Assembly: GCF_008638345.1 (NCBI RefSeq)
Contig: NZ_VTVA01000019.1
Span: 1 to 64,000, forward strand
DNA: 64,000 nucleotides
From: Pseudomonas saliphila
GTDB taxonomy: Bacteria; Pseudomonadota; Gammaproteobacteria; Pseudomonadales; Pseudomonadaceae
Reading direction: 5' to 3'
Part shown: positions 26,430 through 36,225 of the stretch, in pieces
How the letters are laid out: every line of letters starts with the position of its first letter
Numbering within the stretch: the stretch's first letter is position 1
Program-made: the position numbers and the translations under genes
The notes under the pieces: model-generated
What the model was told of the DNA's origin: nothing
Database searches by the model: none
What the model saw: the letters and a program-made list of their open reading frames with translations, nothing else

Positions 26430-27620
26430 CTACTGCGCCGCACCGGCACGCAGCATGCACTGCCTGCGCCGCTCATCAACCCGGTTGGCAAACCAGCTAG
26501 TGGTCAGTTCACGGGTGATCTTGGGGCTTTCCAGGGTGATGCGCGGAATCATCTCCCGCGGTAAGGGTTCGCCCTGCAGGGTCTCGGCCAGCTCGAACAG
26601 GCGGTTGTACAAACGGCTGTCGGAAAATTCAAGCTCAGTGCTCTTGACCAGATCCCGCCTGATGGCGTTGTCATTCATGCCGAGCTGCTTGCTCAGCGAG
26701 CGCACCGCACGCTCGGTCGCACCCACTGCGCTGGATCCATGCACAATCAGGTCGCCATCCAACGCCAGGTCAATGCCCGTGGCCTTGCTGACTGCATTCT
26801 GGAAGGCGGCGTTACGGCTGGCGTACCAGCCAGCGTTGAAGTCGGCGTAGCGATATAAGGGACGCGTGTAGTCGGCCGGATAATCCAACAGGTGGGCAAT
26901 ACCGAAGAACATGCCGCCGCGCCGGGTGAAGACTTCATCGCGCATCGACCCAGTGATTGGATAAGGATAGACGTCCCGCTGCGTCTCGGCGAAGGCAAGA
27001 CTGACCTGCATCGGCCCGCCGGTCTGCACCGGATTGAAGCTGCCGAACAGCTGCTTGCCGAGCGGGACCATGCTGATGAAGTCGTCGAATACGGCATTCA
27101 GCTGCTTTTCCGAGCGCACCTGACTCAGGCGCTTTTCATAGGTTTCACCAGTTGGCGACTCCATGCGCAGCGCCGCAGTCACCAGAAACCCTGGCACCCG
27201 CAACTTACTGGCACGCCGGTCGATTTCCTCCCGCGCAATCTTGGCCAGATTAGGCACCGGCGGAGCAACCTGGAAGGTGGACTCCTGCGCGGTAACCGCC
27301 AGCACCGAGCAGATATTTTCCGCGTCCGGCTCGATATCCAGGGTGGTGAACGCCACCTGAATATCCCGCGCCCAACCATCCCGGTCCGCCAGGTCAGCGG
27401 GCAGCAGCCGCAGTACCTGAGCCTGAACCGCAGCCGGGCGGTGCTCGGGCGGCATTATGCCGGGCCGCGGGCTGCAGCCTGCCAATATCCCTAGGCCGAT
27501 CAGCAGCATCAATCCTGCGCAGCGTCGAACGAGACCTGCGTGCGCAACCTCGAACTCCGCTCCGAGCGCGGCTGGACAGGACAAGGAAAAACGGGACTGC
27601 GGGATATGATCTGAAAGCAT
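26430..27620 (-). CDS. DUF1615 lipoprotein
   Basis: A lipoprotein with lipobox LGILAGC followed by SPRPG, so it is exported and lipidated. The body, about 340 residues, matches the uncharacterised DUF1615 family: AVTAQESTFQVAPPVPNLAK, then GPMQVSLAFAETQRDVYPY and RGGMFFGIAHLLDYPADY. The ESTF and GGPMQVS segments recall lysozyme/lytic-transglycosylase-like folds, but that is only a resemblance. The start is uncertain. This ATG gives an unusually long region before the lipobox, the frame is open to an ATG at 27653, and neither has a good ribosome site. Confidence 0.8.
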   Translation of the reverse strand: MLSDHIPQSRFSLSCPAALGAEFEVAHAGLVRRCAGLMLLIGLGILAGCSPRPGIMPPEHRPAAVQAQVLRLLPADLADRDGWARDIQVAFTTLDIEPDAENICSVLAVTAQESTFQVAPPVPNLAKIAREEIDRRASKLRVPGFLVTAALRMESPTGETYEKRLSQVRSEKQLNAVFDDFISMVPLGKQLFGSFNPVQTGGPMQVSLAFAETQRDVYPYPITGSMRDEVFTRRGGMFFGIAHLLDYPADYTRPLYRYADFNAGWYASRNAAFQNAVSKATGIDLALDGDLIVHGSSAVGATERAVRSLSKQLGMNDNAIRRDLVKSTELEFSDSRLYNRLFELAETLQGEPLPREMIPRITLESPKITRELTTSWFANRVDERRRQCMLRAGAAQ

Positions 27621-27820
27621 GTTGGCGGTTACTTGTGGTCGAGTCAGTGCCATTCGCCACGAATAGCAATGCCCGCGCGGCGACCGAGTAGGTATGACCT
27701 AGGCCGGACGTCAAAGTGCGCCGCCGCTATACAGCCCTGCCCTGCGGCGGCACTGTCGACCGGGTGGTGGATTCCCAAGTGTGCCAGATGCTTAATCTAT
27801 CTGGTAATCATCCCCCCAAC

Positions 27821-27847
27821 GTCAGCGGATAATCGGATAACGCTGAC
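27821..27847. repeat. Inverted repeat after the chemoreceptor gene
   Basis: GTCAGCG (27821-27827) and CGCTGAC (27841-27847) lie 7 bases past the chemoreceptor stop on the minus strand, with a 13-base spacer. A terminator hairpin is possible, but there is no T run. Confidence 0.4.
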
Positions 27848-27853
27848 AAGCCA

Positions 27854-29986
27854 TCAGGCGCGGTCCGCGCTGACCTGGAAGGTGTCGGATAGTTGGTGCA
27901 AGCGTTGGGCAGTTTCTCTGGCTTGATCTGAGCTTATACGCAGTGTCCGGACCACATCGCCCATTGATTCCGTAGCGCTTGCGACCTGGCTAGCCTGACG
28001 ACCATGCTCCTTGCTATTGGTCTCCATTACCGCAATCACCTCAAACAGCTGCTCGACGGTACTATGCAACACGTCGTTATCGTCCGAGGCATTGCCTGCG
28101 TCCTCCAACTGCAGATCCACATCAGATACACCCTGCTCCATCAATTCCACCGCCTGCCTTGTGGCGTCGCGAATAGACGTAACCCCGCGGCTGATTTCTT
28201 CCGCGGCGCTGGCTGTACGCAGGGCCAGTGCGCGCACCTCGTCGGCTACAACGGCGAAGCCGCGACCATGTTCACCCGCGCGTGCAGCTTCGATAGCCGC
28301 ATTCAACGCTAATAGATTGGTCTGGCTGGTGATGTCGCTGATCACCGACACCATTCCCACAATCTCGCCCGATCGCTGATCCAGCTTCTGTACGCTGAGG
28401 GCTGAGCTGGCGACAACATCGCGAATCTTCTGCGTACCACTGCACACCACATCCAGCCGCTGACGAGCAGAGTTGATCACCTCTGCCATAGTCTTTTTCA
28501 TTTCAGCCGCGGCTACCGAGGCACTGCTGACCGTTGCCAACTGAGCCTCGATCATGGTCAACATCTGGGCAATATTCTGCGTCACCTCTTCGGCCATATC
28601 GCTCGCCCCGCGGTTATGCCCCAGCATTTGCTCGCTATTCTGCACCGCATGGTGGCTGGCCTGTTTGACCCGCCCTACGATGGCATCCAGGCTGTCCAGA
28701 AAGCTGTTGACCCAGCGCCCCAGCTCACCGGTTTCGTCAGCGACAAAGCGTGAGGTATCCAGCCGTTGCCTCAGATTGCCTTCACCCTCGGCTATGTTGC
28801 GGATGATCTCAGTCATCCGGCCCATGCGCCTGGCCAGTCGCTTGGTACCCCGGCGCCAGAACCAGAAGGCCGAGAAGCCAACGACAGACAGGTTCAACAG
28901 GCTGGCCTCAGGCTGGCCGAGTCCGGAATAAGCGATACCTATCTGACACCCGCTGATCATCAGCATGAGGCCCAGGAACAGCTTCATCAGGTCATAGCTC
29001 AGCGAGCGGTAGCGGTAAACTTCTTCCAGGTCGGCTTCGCACATCATGCCCCAGCGATCTGGCGAGCCGGTAAGGCTGAAAGTGATCCCTTTGCCGATGA
29101 CCGGGATGTGGCGGTAGTCAGAATAGCCTGGGTAGGCGACGTAGAGGTTATGTCCCTTACGTATGGTTTCACGAACGCCGGGGTGGAGTTGGCCGGTAGC
29201 CGGGTCAGTAAAACGTAGCTCGAGCTCAGTGTGTTCTCGCACGCTCACCCGGCCCCAAGCAGTCCGAATACCGCTCTTGAGGTTGTCACCATGATTGAAC
29301 GTGTCGTCTTCAAAACGCGAGCGGGAGAGCGCGCGGCCCTGCTCGATGGTCCGATCAAAACGCGAATCCACCATGAAAATGTAGTTGTCGCCAGACTCGG
29401 GGTAAATGTGTCCAGCCTCACGCTGGATCAAATCGCCCACCACATCATTAGGTATCCGAGCGCACAGGCAGCCTCCAGCGGATAATGGCTGGTAAAACAT
29501 CAGTGTCACGGCGTCGTGAAAGCTGGAGGTGGACGGGCCAAGCGACTTGGTTCGGTCGTCCACGTAAGGGCCATGCAAGAACGGTTTCTGTAGCCCGGTT
29601 TGTACGGCGTCAGTATCGAGTTTGAAGGCCGCTCCATGCCGGGCGCTGCTGGCAGTGACCTCGCCACTGCTGTTGAGGATGAACAATTCCGAGGCATCCG
29701 GCATCTTTTCCAGCAATTGACCAAGCCGATCGCTTTCTGGTGCAAAGGTCTGCGCGTCCATGCCCTGGGACATCAGCGCTAGCGCGTTCCACTGGTTATC
29801 GCACCATTGCTGCAACAGGCGGACCCGCGTCTGAGCGATACTCTCGAATATATGCTTGAGCTGCCCGTAGCGATTGTTATTAATCCAGCAGGCCCACCCC
29901 ATTCGCAATTTGCTGGTTGGACCTAGCCAAGGCAGCCATTTACGTTCCGCCTGGGTAAAGGTCATTTCATCGCTATGTAGAGACAT
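27854..29986 (-). CDS. Methyl-accepting chemotaxis protein
   Basis: A 710-residue chemoreceptor. The N-terminal part (about 40-320) is a large extra-helical sensor region resembling a double-Cache-type ligand domain ([25 protein letters not shown], then [23 protein letters not shown]). One or two membrane helices follow at about 330-380, then a HAMP-like stretch ([19 protein letters not shown]) and the signalling domain with the highly conserved tip [20 protein letters not shown] at about 565-585. The sensor is not preceded by an evident first membrane helix, so its location is open. No CheR-binding pentapeptide is seen at the C-terminus. AAGGA ribosome site. It lies beside two c-di-GMP genes on the same strand. 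Confidence 0.93.
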   Translation of the reverse strand: MSLHSDEMTFTQAERKWLPWLGPTSKLRMGWACWINNNRYGQLKHIFESIAQTRVRLLQQWCDNQWNALALMSQGMDAQTFAPESDRLGQLLEKMPDASELFILNSSGEVTASSARHGAAFKLDTDAVQTGLQKPFLHGPYVDDRTKSLGPSTSSFHDAVTLMFYQPLSAGGCLCARIPNDVVGDLIQREAGHIYPESGDNYIFMVDSRFDRTIEQGRALSRSRFEDDTFNHGDNLKSGIRTAWGRVSVREHTELELRFTDPATGQLHPGVRETIRKGHNLYVAYPGYSDYRHIPVIGKGITFSLTGSPDRWGMMCEADLEEVYRYRSLSYDLMKLFLGLMLMISGCQIGIAYSGLGQPEASLLNLSVVGFSAFWFWRRGTKRLARRMGRMTEIIRNIAEGEGNLRQRLDTSRFVADETGELGRWVNSFLDSLDAIVGRVKQASHHAVQNSEQMLGHNRGASDMAEEVTQNIAQMLTMIEAQLATVSSASVAAAEMKKTMAEVINSARQRLDVVCSGTQKIRDVVASSALSVQKLDQRSGEIVGMVSVISDITSQTNLLALNAAIEAARAGEHGRGFAVVADEVRALALRTASAAEEISRGVTSIRDATRQAVELMEQGVSDVDLQLEDAGNASDDNDVLHSTVEQLFEVIAVMETNSKEHGRQASQVASATESMGDVVRTLRISSDQARETAQRLHQLSDTFQVSADRA

Positions 29987-30130
29987 CCCTGATTTCCTTC
30001 TGCACTGATGTGACCCGACTCAAGTAAGGAGTGGGCAAGAATTTTGTGATCAGCAAAAACGACGCGCTAATAAAGAACCTTCATCTCGAACCTATGCTGC
30101 AGTCCCTCGTTGCTCCGGTCCGGGTTAACG

Positions 30131-33100
30131 CTATCTCGGCATCATGCGTACCCCGTCCATCTCGCTAAGAGGACGGGGGTGCCCCAGGAGGTAACCCTGG
30201 GCGTAATCCACACCCAGCTCACGCAGGCGCTCAAGAATGCCCTCGTTCTCCACATACTCCGCGACGGTCTTCAACCCCATCTCATGGCCTATCGTGTTGA
30301 TCGAACTGACCATGGCTGCGGCGATCGGGTCTGTCTCGATATCCTTAACGAACACCCCGTCAATTTTCAGGATGTCCACCGGGAGCGTCTTCAGGTACGC
30401 GAAAGATGAGAGCCCCGAGCCAAAGTCATCCAACGCAAAATGGCAGCCGATCGCCTTGAGCCGCTGCATGAATATGACCGCACGACTGAGATTGGCGATT
30501 GCGCTGGTTTCGGTGATCTCAAAACATATACAGCTGGCAGGCACTTGATGACGCTGAATGGTCTCAAGCACGAATTCGAGGAAGCTGTCCTCGCCGAGGG
30601 ACGCGGCAGCCAGGTTGATTGAATAGTGTCCGAGCGGGTCCTGGCTACGACGTCGATAATCACCGACCCAGGCCAGAAAATTACCCACTACCCAGCGATC
30701 AACCGCCGTCGCCAGATCATAGCGCTCAGCGGCGGGCATGAATGCGCCTGGAGGTATAATCTGTCCGTCCTCACCCAACATGCGCACCAGCACCTCGTAG
30801 CGTGGCCCGCCCGGCTCCGCATGCACCGGTATGATTGGCTGGACATACAGGCGGAGCAAATCCCTGTCTACCGCTTCCCTGATGCGGTTAACCCAGAGCA
30901 TTTCACCACGACGCTCGAGCAATACCTGATCATCGGCCTGATAGACGTGGATGCGGTTGCGCCCGGCGTCCTTGGCGGCGTAGCAAGCGCTGTCCGCCGC
31001 ACCAAGCAAGTCGCCGAGCGAATGCAGGTGTTCACCGATGAGCACCAGCCCGATGCTTACACCAATGGCGAATGTCTTGTTCTCCCAGCTGAAGCGGAAA
31101 TCCTCAACCAGGCTGCGAATATCGTCAGCAATGGGTATCGCCTCTTCCTGCGAACATCCGATCAGCAGTAACCCGAACTCATCCCCACCCAACCTCGCCA
31201 GGACATCGGTGCTGCGGATGCGCGTCTGAAGCAATCGCGCCAGCTGACGCAGCAACTCATCGCCTGCCGCGTGCCCGCAGGTATCGTTGACCACCTTGAA
31301 TTGATCCAGGTCCATGTAGCAGATCACCTGCTGGCGATCGCTATCCTGTTGGCCCTGAACGGCCAACGCCAGGCGTCGTTCGAATTCTGCGCGATTGACC
31401 AGACCCGTGAGGGTGTCGTGGGCAGCCTGGTGAGATAACTCATTGGCCATGCGCCGAGTCGAGGTAACGTCACGAAACGTGAGCACAGCGCCAATGATCC
31501 GCCCCTCCTGATCATACATTGGGGCAACAGCATCCTGGATGTAGACTTGCTCGCCATCACGTTTTCGCAGCAGCGAGGTGGTTTCGTTGCGCCTCTCCAA
31601 GGCCTTGCGGTGTCGACGCAAAAGGGCCGTAACGGTATTTCCTCGCGGCATCTCAGTGCGTTCATCGAATAACTGGTATACCTCCTCAAGAGGGCGACCG
31701 CTAGCCTGTGCGGCGCGCCAGCCAGTGAGTCGTTCGGCTACCGGATTGAGATAACAAACCCGGCCATCCGGACCGGTCGTGATAACGCCGTCGCCAATCG
31801 AAGCCAGCGTGACCTGTGCCAGCGTCTTTTCCTGATATAACTGTTGCTCGACCCGCCGGCGTTCAGTGATATCCCGAATCATGCAGGTATAGAACTTGTC
31901 ATCTGATCCGCCGCGGCTCACCGTTAGCTCAGCGACAAACTGCTCCTGACCTTGCCCGCTGAACAACACTTCCTGCTTCAGCTCGTTACCCGCCTCGGGC
32001 AACGGCAGGCCATGCCAGCCCTGCTCCGCCACCAATTCCCGCATTGGCTGACCGACCAGATCTGCGGCGCCCCTGCCGAACAGCCGCTCCGCGCCCGGGT
32101 TGCAGGTGGTGAGCACGCCCTCGGCTGAGCAGGTCACGATGCCGTCGCGAATGTCGCGCACGATCGCCTGGGTCATGCCCACAGCACTTCGCAGCGCGCG
32201 AATCACCTTGTTGTACTGAGCAGCGATCTGGCCCACCTCGGTGAAGGGCTCGACCAGTACTTCCTGATCGAAACGTCCGTCCTGCTGATGAGCTTCCATG
32301 GCGTCCAAAAGCTCGATCAGTTCGGTACGGGCGCCATGCTCGGAAACGTTCAGCCCAACCAGTTCAGCTTCGGCGCTTACTCTCATCGGCAACCAGCGAT
32401 TGATCACCCGCAGCAACATCCAGGTCATTCCAAAGGACCACAATCCCGCCACCATGATGCCTTCGCACTGCACCAGTAACTGTTCCCAGCGACTAAGCCC
32501 TGTATTCAGCAGCGCCATATCAGCGAACAAGGCGACAGCCAAGGTGCCCCATATTCCACTGGCCAGATGCACCGGCACCGCACTGACAGCGTCGTCAATC
32601 TGCCAGCGGTACATCAGCCGGTCCGCGCCGTACATCACCAGGCTTCCAGTGAAACCGATAATCACGGCAGAGCCAGCGGAGATCACATGTGCGCTGGCGG
32701 TTACGGCAACCATCCCGGCAATCAGTCCATTTAGTGGATAGACTGGATCGACATGACGCCAGCGCAGCCACGAGGCCAACATGCCGCCGAGGATGCCCAC
32801 TACGCCAGCCAGAACAGTATTAGCAATGATGCTTGGCACAATGGGGTCAAAGCCAAAGGTACTTCCGCCGTTGAAGCCAAACCAGCCGAACATGAGCAAA
32901 AGCCCGCCGAGCATCGCGACCGGCAGGTTCGACCCCGGCAGGCTTCGACCCTCACGATCCAGCTCAAACCGGCCCTGCCTCGGCCCTAGCACCAGGATCA
33001 CAGCCAACGCAATCCAACCGCCTACCGAATGCACAACTGTTGAGCCAGCAAAGTCGGTGAATCCTCTCGCCGCAAGCCAGCCAACCGACTCGCTGAAAGC

Positions 33101-33520
33101 GCCAGCCCACGCCCAATGGCCATACAGGGGATAGATGAGTCCAGCCGCAATGACCGTCACGACCAGATACCCGCTGAATCGCATCCGCTCAGCGGCCGCT
33201 CCGGAAACGATGGTTGCTGCAGTGGTGCAGAACATCACCTGGAACAGGAAAAAGGCCGCGCGCCAGGTATCGTCGAACGAGACCATGAAGAGATCGCTGC
33301 CGAACCATCCATGTGCGCTGTTGCCAAACATGAGGCCGAAACCGAACAGCCAGTACAAAACGATGGCAACACTGAGATCCGCCATGTTCTTTACGGCTAC
33401 ATTTATGGTGTTCTTGCTGCGAGTCAGGCCCGATTCCAGGCAAAGGAAGCCTAACTGCATGTTGAAGACAAGACCGGCGCAGAGCACGATCCATAGCACG
33501 TCAATTATTTCGAATGCCAT
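30131..33520 (-). CDS. Ammonium transporter domain fused to PAS-PAS-GGDEF-EAL
   Basis: A 1129-residue fusion. Residues 1 to about 385 are a complete Amt/Rh transporter with about 11 helices. Channel residues are kept: Asp156, His164 in STVVHSVGG, the WFGFNGGS signature, and the second His318 in VPVHLASG. The tail SAEAELVGLNVSEHG is the usual Amt end. Two PAS domains follow (about 450-555 and 565-690), then GGDEF (motif 778-782, I-site RSTD 769-772) and EAL with catalytic residues present (EVLVR at 909, ALDDFGSG, LKIDGVFV, YAQGYLLG). Both output domains look active. It probably couples ammonium flux or binding to c-di-GMP level. Translation start chosen at the ATG with GGGGAAAG upstream rather than a TTG at 33541. 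Confidence 0.93.
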   Translation of the reverse strand: MAFEIIDVLWIVLCAGLVFNMQLGFLCLESGLTRSKNTINVAVKNMADLSVAIVLYWLFGFGLMFGNSAHGWFGSDLFMVSFDDTWRAAFFLFQVMFCTTAATIVSGAAAERMRFSGYLVVTVIAAGLIYPLYGHWAWAGAFSESVGWLAARGFTDFAGSTVVHSVGGWIALAVILVLGPRQGRFELDREGRSLPGSNLPVAMLGGLLLMFGWFGFNGGSTFGFDPIVPSIIANTVLAGVVGILGGMLASWLRWRHVDPVYPLNGLIAGMVAVTASAHVISAGSAVIIGFTGSLVMYGADRLMYRWQIDDAVSAVPVHLASGIWGTLAVALFADMALLNTGLSRWEQLLVQCEGIMVAGLWSFGMTWMLLRVINRWLPMRVSAEAELVGLNVSEHGARTELIELLDAMEAHQQDGRFDQEVLVEPFTEVGQIAAQYNKVIRALRSAVGMTQAIVRDIRDGIVTCSAEGVLTTCNPGAERLFGRGAADLVGQPMRELVAEQGWHGLPLPEAGNELKQEVLFSGQGQEQFVAELTVSRGGSDDKFYTCMIRDITERRRVEQQLYQEKTLAQVTLASIGDGVITTGPDGRVCYLNPVAERLTGWRAAQASGRPLEEVYQLFDERTEMPRGNTVTALLRRHRKALERRNETTSLLRKRDGEQVYIQDAVAPMYDQEGRIIGAVLTFRDVTSTRRMANELSHQAAHDTLTGLVNRAEFERRLALAVQGQQDSDRQQVICYMDLDQFKVVNDTCGHAAGDELLRQLARLLQTRIRSTDVLARLGGDEFGLLLIGCSQEEAIPIADDIRSLVEDFRFSWENKTFAIGVSIGLVLIGEHLHSLGDLLGAADSACYAAKDAGRNRIHVYQADDQVLLERRGEMLWVNRIREAVDRDLLRLYVQPIIPVHAEPGGPRYEVLVRMLGEDGQIIPPGAFMPAAERYDLATAVDRWVVGNFLAWVGDYRRRSQDPLGHYSINLAAASLGEDSFLEFVLETIQRHQVPASCICFEITETSAIANLSRAVIFMQRLKAIGCHFALDDFGSGLSSFAYLKTLPVDILKIDGVFVKDIETDPIAAAMVSSINTIGHEMGLKTVAEYVENEGILERLRELGVDYAQGYLLGHPRPLSEMDGVRMMPR

Positions 33521-33560
33521 TCCCTGCTTTCCCCAATGCAAAACAGATATCGCACTATGA

Positions 33561-33582
33561 TGGCGTTTTGATACGCCAAAAC
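33561..33582 (-). promoter_or_regulatory. Overlapping inverted repeats upstream of the Amt fusion
   Basis: TGGCG-N8-CGCCA (33561-33578) overlaps GTTTTG-N6-CAAAAC (33565-33582). Both are perfect and lie 41-62 bases before the ATG of the Amt fusion gene, where an operator would sit. No NtrC or sigma54 element was recognised in this 230-base gap. Confidence 0.42.
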
Positions 33583-33771
33583 AGATCCATTTGCGCTAAA
33601 TAAGTGCACGTCGGCACGCTGCGGCGTGCTCTGGTCACTGGGGATGGCTATTGCAGGTTCTATACCAAGCTCGCCAAACGATAATGGCGATTTAACACCT
33701 CAGCTCGGGCTGCGAGATCTTCGCGCCCGACCGCTTGCGTTCAGTGTTGGCATACCGAGATTATCCTAACG

Positions 33772-36075
33772 CTAGAGTGCGCTGGCAGGCTTATCGTGGT
33801 CAGGAAAGGATGTACGTAACAAAGCTTCCAACTGCTCGGCCGGAACGGGTTTGCTGTACAGATAACCCTGACCATAGTCGCACCCAAGATCGCAGAGCAG
33901 ACGCTCCTGCTCCAGGGTCTCGACCCCTTCGGCCGTGATGGTCAGCTGCAAACTCTTGCCCAGAGCAATGATCGCGCGAGCGATGGCGCTGTCGTTGGTA
34001 TCGCCAGGCAAATCCATGGTGAAACCGCGGTCGATCTTGAGTTTGGTGACCGGCAGACTCTTGAGACGCAGGAGCGAGGAATACCCTGTGCCGAAGTCAT
34101 CAATCGCCAGCTTGACGCCGATGTTACGCAGCGCATTCAGCACCGAGCCACTTTTCTCGCCCTGCCCCATGATCTCGTCTTCGGTGACTTCAAGTTCAAG
34201 ATAATGCGCCGGCAAGCCTGACTCTTTCAGTACCGCTTGCACGGCAGCGATGACCTCGCCGCGCTGCAGCCAGTATCCGGACATGTTCACCGCCATGGTC
34301 TGCAGCGCAAAGCCACTGTCCAGCCAGCTGCGCATCTGTGCGCAGGCGATACGCAAAACGTACTCATCCACCGCTGACATCAGTCCGGCATGTTGCGCGG
34401 CGGGCAGGAAATCAATCGGCGGAATGATCCCCAACACAGGATGGTCCCAGCGCACCAGCGCCTCCATGCCGACGATCCGTTTGCTAACCAGGTCTTTCTG
34501 TGGCTGAAAATACACGCGCAATTCCCGTTCACGGATAGCCTTGTGCAGATCAGATTCCAGGGTCATCTGCCGGCGGGCATATTCAGTGAGCGCCTGAGTG
34601 TAAAAGGCGTAGGTATTGCGGCCGTTCTTTTTGGCCAGGGTTACCGCGGTGTCCGCGTTTTTCAACAGCTCGGCGCTGTCTTCGCCGTCATCCGGATAAA
34701 CGCTCATGCCCAGGCTACAGCTCAGGTGCAATGTCCGTTCGCTGATGTCGAACGGCTGGTCAAATGCCCGCTGGATACGCAGAGCAAAGGGCGTGAGGTC
34801 CGCCGCTTCGGCCAGATCCTCGACCAGCATGATGAACTCGTCCCCACTTAACCGTGCCAGCGTATCCTGTTCACGGCACAGCTCCGAAATCCGCCCAGCC
34901 GCGGCGCGCAGCAGTTCATCCCCGGCACTGTGACCCATGCTGTCATTGATCGCCTTGAACCGGTCAATATCGACAAAGACCAATCCCAACCGTCTGTTGT
35001 TACGCTTGGCGCGGGCCAGGGCATTACCCAGGCGTTCAATCATCAGGAGGCGATTGGGCAATCGGGTCAGCGGGTCGTGGTGCGCGAGGAAGTCTATCTC
35101 TTCCTGCGAGCGCTTGATCTGGGAGATATCGGCAAATACCGCGACATAATGCGAGAGCTCACCTTCCTCATCGTACACCGCGTTGATGGTTTGCCACTGC
35201 GGATAGATCTCACCGTCGCGCCTGCGATTCCAGATTTCGCCTTGCCAGCTGCCGGTCGACTTCAATTGGCCCCACAGGTCGCTGTAGAACTGTTCGGGAT
35301 GCCAGCCGGATTTCAGGAATGACGGCGTCTGGCCGATCACCGATTGAGGGTCGTAGCCGGTGATGCTGCAAAAGGCTGGATTGACACTGACGATGCGGTT
35401 CTCGTGATCAGTGATCACCACCCCTTCGGTGGTGCTCTGGATGACCACCGCCGCTTGTTGCAGGCGTTCGTCGTTCAACTTCTGCTCCGTGACATCTCGC
35501 ACGATCCCTACCAGCCGAACGGCCTTGTGCTGCTCGTCGCGGATTGCCCTGCCACGGGCATGAACCCAGGCGTAATCGCCATCCAGCGTCAAGATACGAT
35601 GATTATTGTCGAAACGATCGGTGGTTCCGCGAAAATGCGCACGAATCGCCTGCCGTGTGGCAACAAGATCATCAGGGTGTACTCTTTCAAGCCAGATGAC
35701 GCCCAGATCGACATCCGCTGTCGGCGGGTAGCCAATGATTTCCAGACAGCGGTCGGAGAAATACACACTACCGGCGCCAATATCCCAGTCCCACACACCG
35801 TCATTGGAACCCGCCATCGCCAGATCCAGACGCTCCTGACTTGACCGCAACAGCCGTTGCTGCTTGGCCCGGCAGTTCAATTGTCCGCGCGAGGCGAAAA
35901 ACACCAGTGTCGCGGTCACCAGAACGAAGAGGATGCCCTTGAAGGTATGGATCCCCTGCGCAGCCCAGGTCTCCGGGCCAAGAGTTGTTACCAGATAATC
36001 ACTGAACAGGATCCACAGCATGGCCACCGTCGAATACAGCACAGCTACGCGAAACGCGCTTCGGCTAGGGCTCAT
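33772..36075 (-). CDS. Membrane PAS-PAS-GGDEF-EAL protein
   Basis: A 767-residue c-di-GMP protein. Two membrane helices lie at about 8-30 and 45-62, two PAS domains with PAC segments at about 80-200 and 205-325, a GGDEF domain from about 328 (AHHDPLTRLPNRLLMIERLG), then EAL. The cyclase motif is SGDEF at 410-414, with the first glycine changed to serine, while the I-site REQD (401-404) is intact. The EAL domain keeps MEALVRWDHP, LAIDDFGTGYSSL, KLKIDRGF and AEGVET, so phosphodiesterase activity is the likelier output, with the cyclase possibly weak or regulatory. It ends 230 bases before the Amt fusion start and may share its signalling context. Confidence 0.93.
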   Translation of the reverse strand: MSPSRSAFRVAVLYSTVAMLWILFSDYLVTTLGPETWAAQGIHTFKGILFVLVTATLVFFASRGQLNCRAKQQRLLRSSQERLDLAMAGSNDGVWDWDIGAGSVYFSDRCLEIIGYPPTADVDLGVIWLERVHPDDLVATRQAIRAHFRGTTDRFDNNHRILTLDGDYAWVHARGRAIRDEQHKAVRLVGIVRDVTEQKLNDERLQQAAVVIQSTTEGVVITDHENRIVSVNPAFCSITGYDPQSVIGQTPSFLKSGWHPEQFYSDLWGQLKSTGSWQGEIWNRRRDGEIYPQWQTINAVYDEEGELSHYVAVFADISQIKRSQEEIDFLAHHDPLTRLPNRLLMIERLGNALARAKRNNRRLGLVFVDIDRFKAINDSMGHSAGDELLRAAAGRISELCREQDTLARLSGDEFIMLVEDLAEAADLTPFALRIQRAFDQPFDISERTLHLSCSLGMSVYPDDGEDSAELLKNADTAVTLAKKNGRNTYAFYTQALTEYARRQMTLESDLHKAIRERELRVYFQPQKDLVSKRIVGMEALVRWDHPVLGIIPPIDFLPAAQHAGLMSAVDEYVLRIACAQMRSWLDSGFALQTMAVNMSGYWLQRGEVIAAVQAVLKESGLPAHYLELEVTEDEIMGQGEKSGSVLNALRNIGVKLAIDDFGTGYSSLLRLKSLPVTKLKIDRGFTMDLPGDTNDSAIARAIIALGKSLQLTITAEGVETLEQERLLCDLGCDYGQGYLYSKPVPAEQLEALLRTSFPDHDKPASAL

Positions 36076-36180
36076 AGGTCTGAATTATTCTCTTGCAATA
36101 TCAGGCGGCATCTTAGCTGCTTGACGACTTGCGGTCATGCAATGCGTGCGACATTCCGACATACTTGAAAGCAGCAGTCG

Positions 36181-36193
36181 GGGACAATGTCCC
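36181..36193. promoter_or_regulatory. Palindrome upstream of desA
   Basis: GGGACA-A-TGTCCC is a perfect 13-base palindrome 33 bases before the desA ATG. It is a plausible operator in the 150-base divergent gap, with no regulator assigned. A second partial copy of the half-site, TGTCCC, follows at 36194-36199. Confidence 0.4.
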
Positions 36194-36225
36194 TGTCCCA
36201 ATTTTTGTCAGAGGTCCAATCTGCT

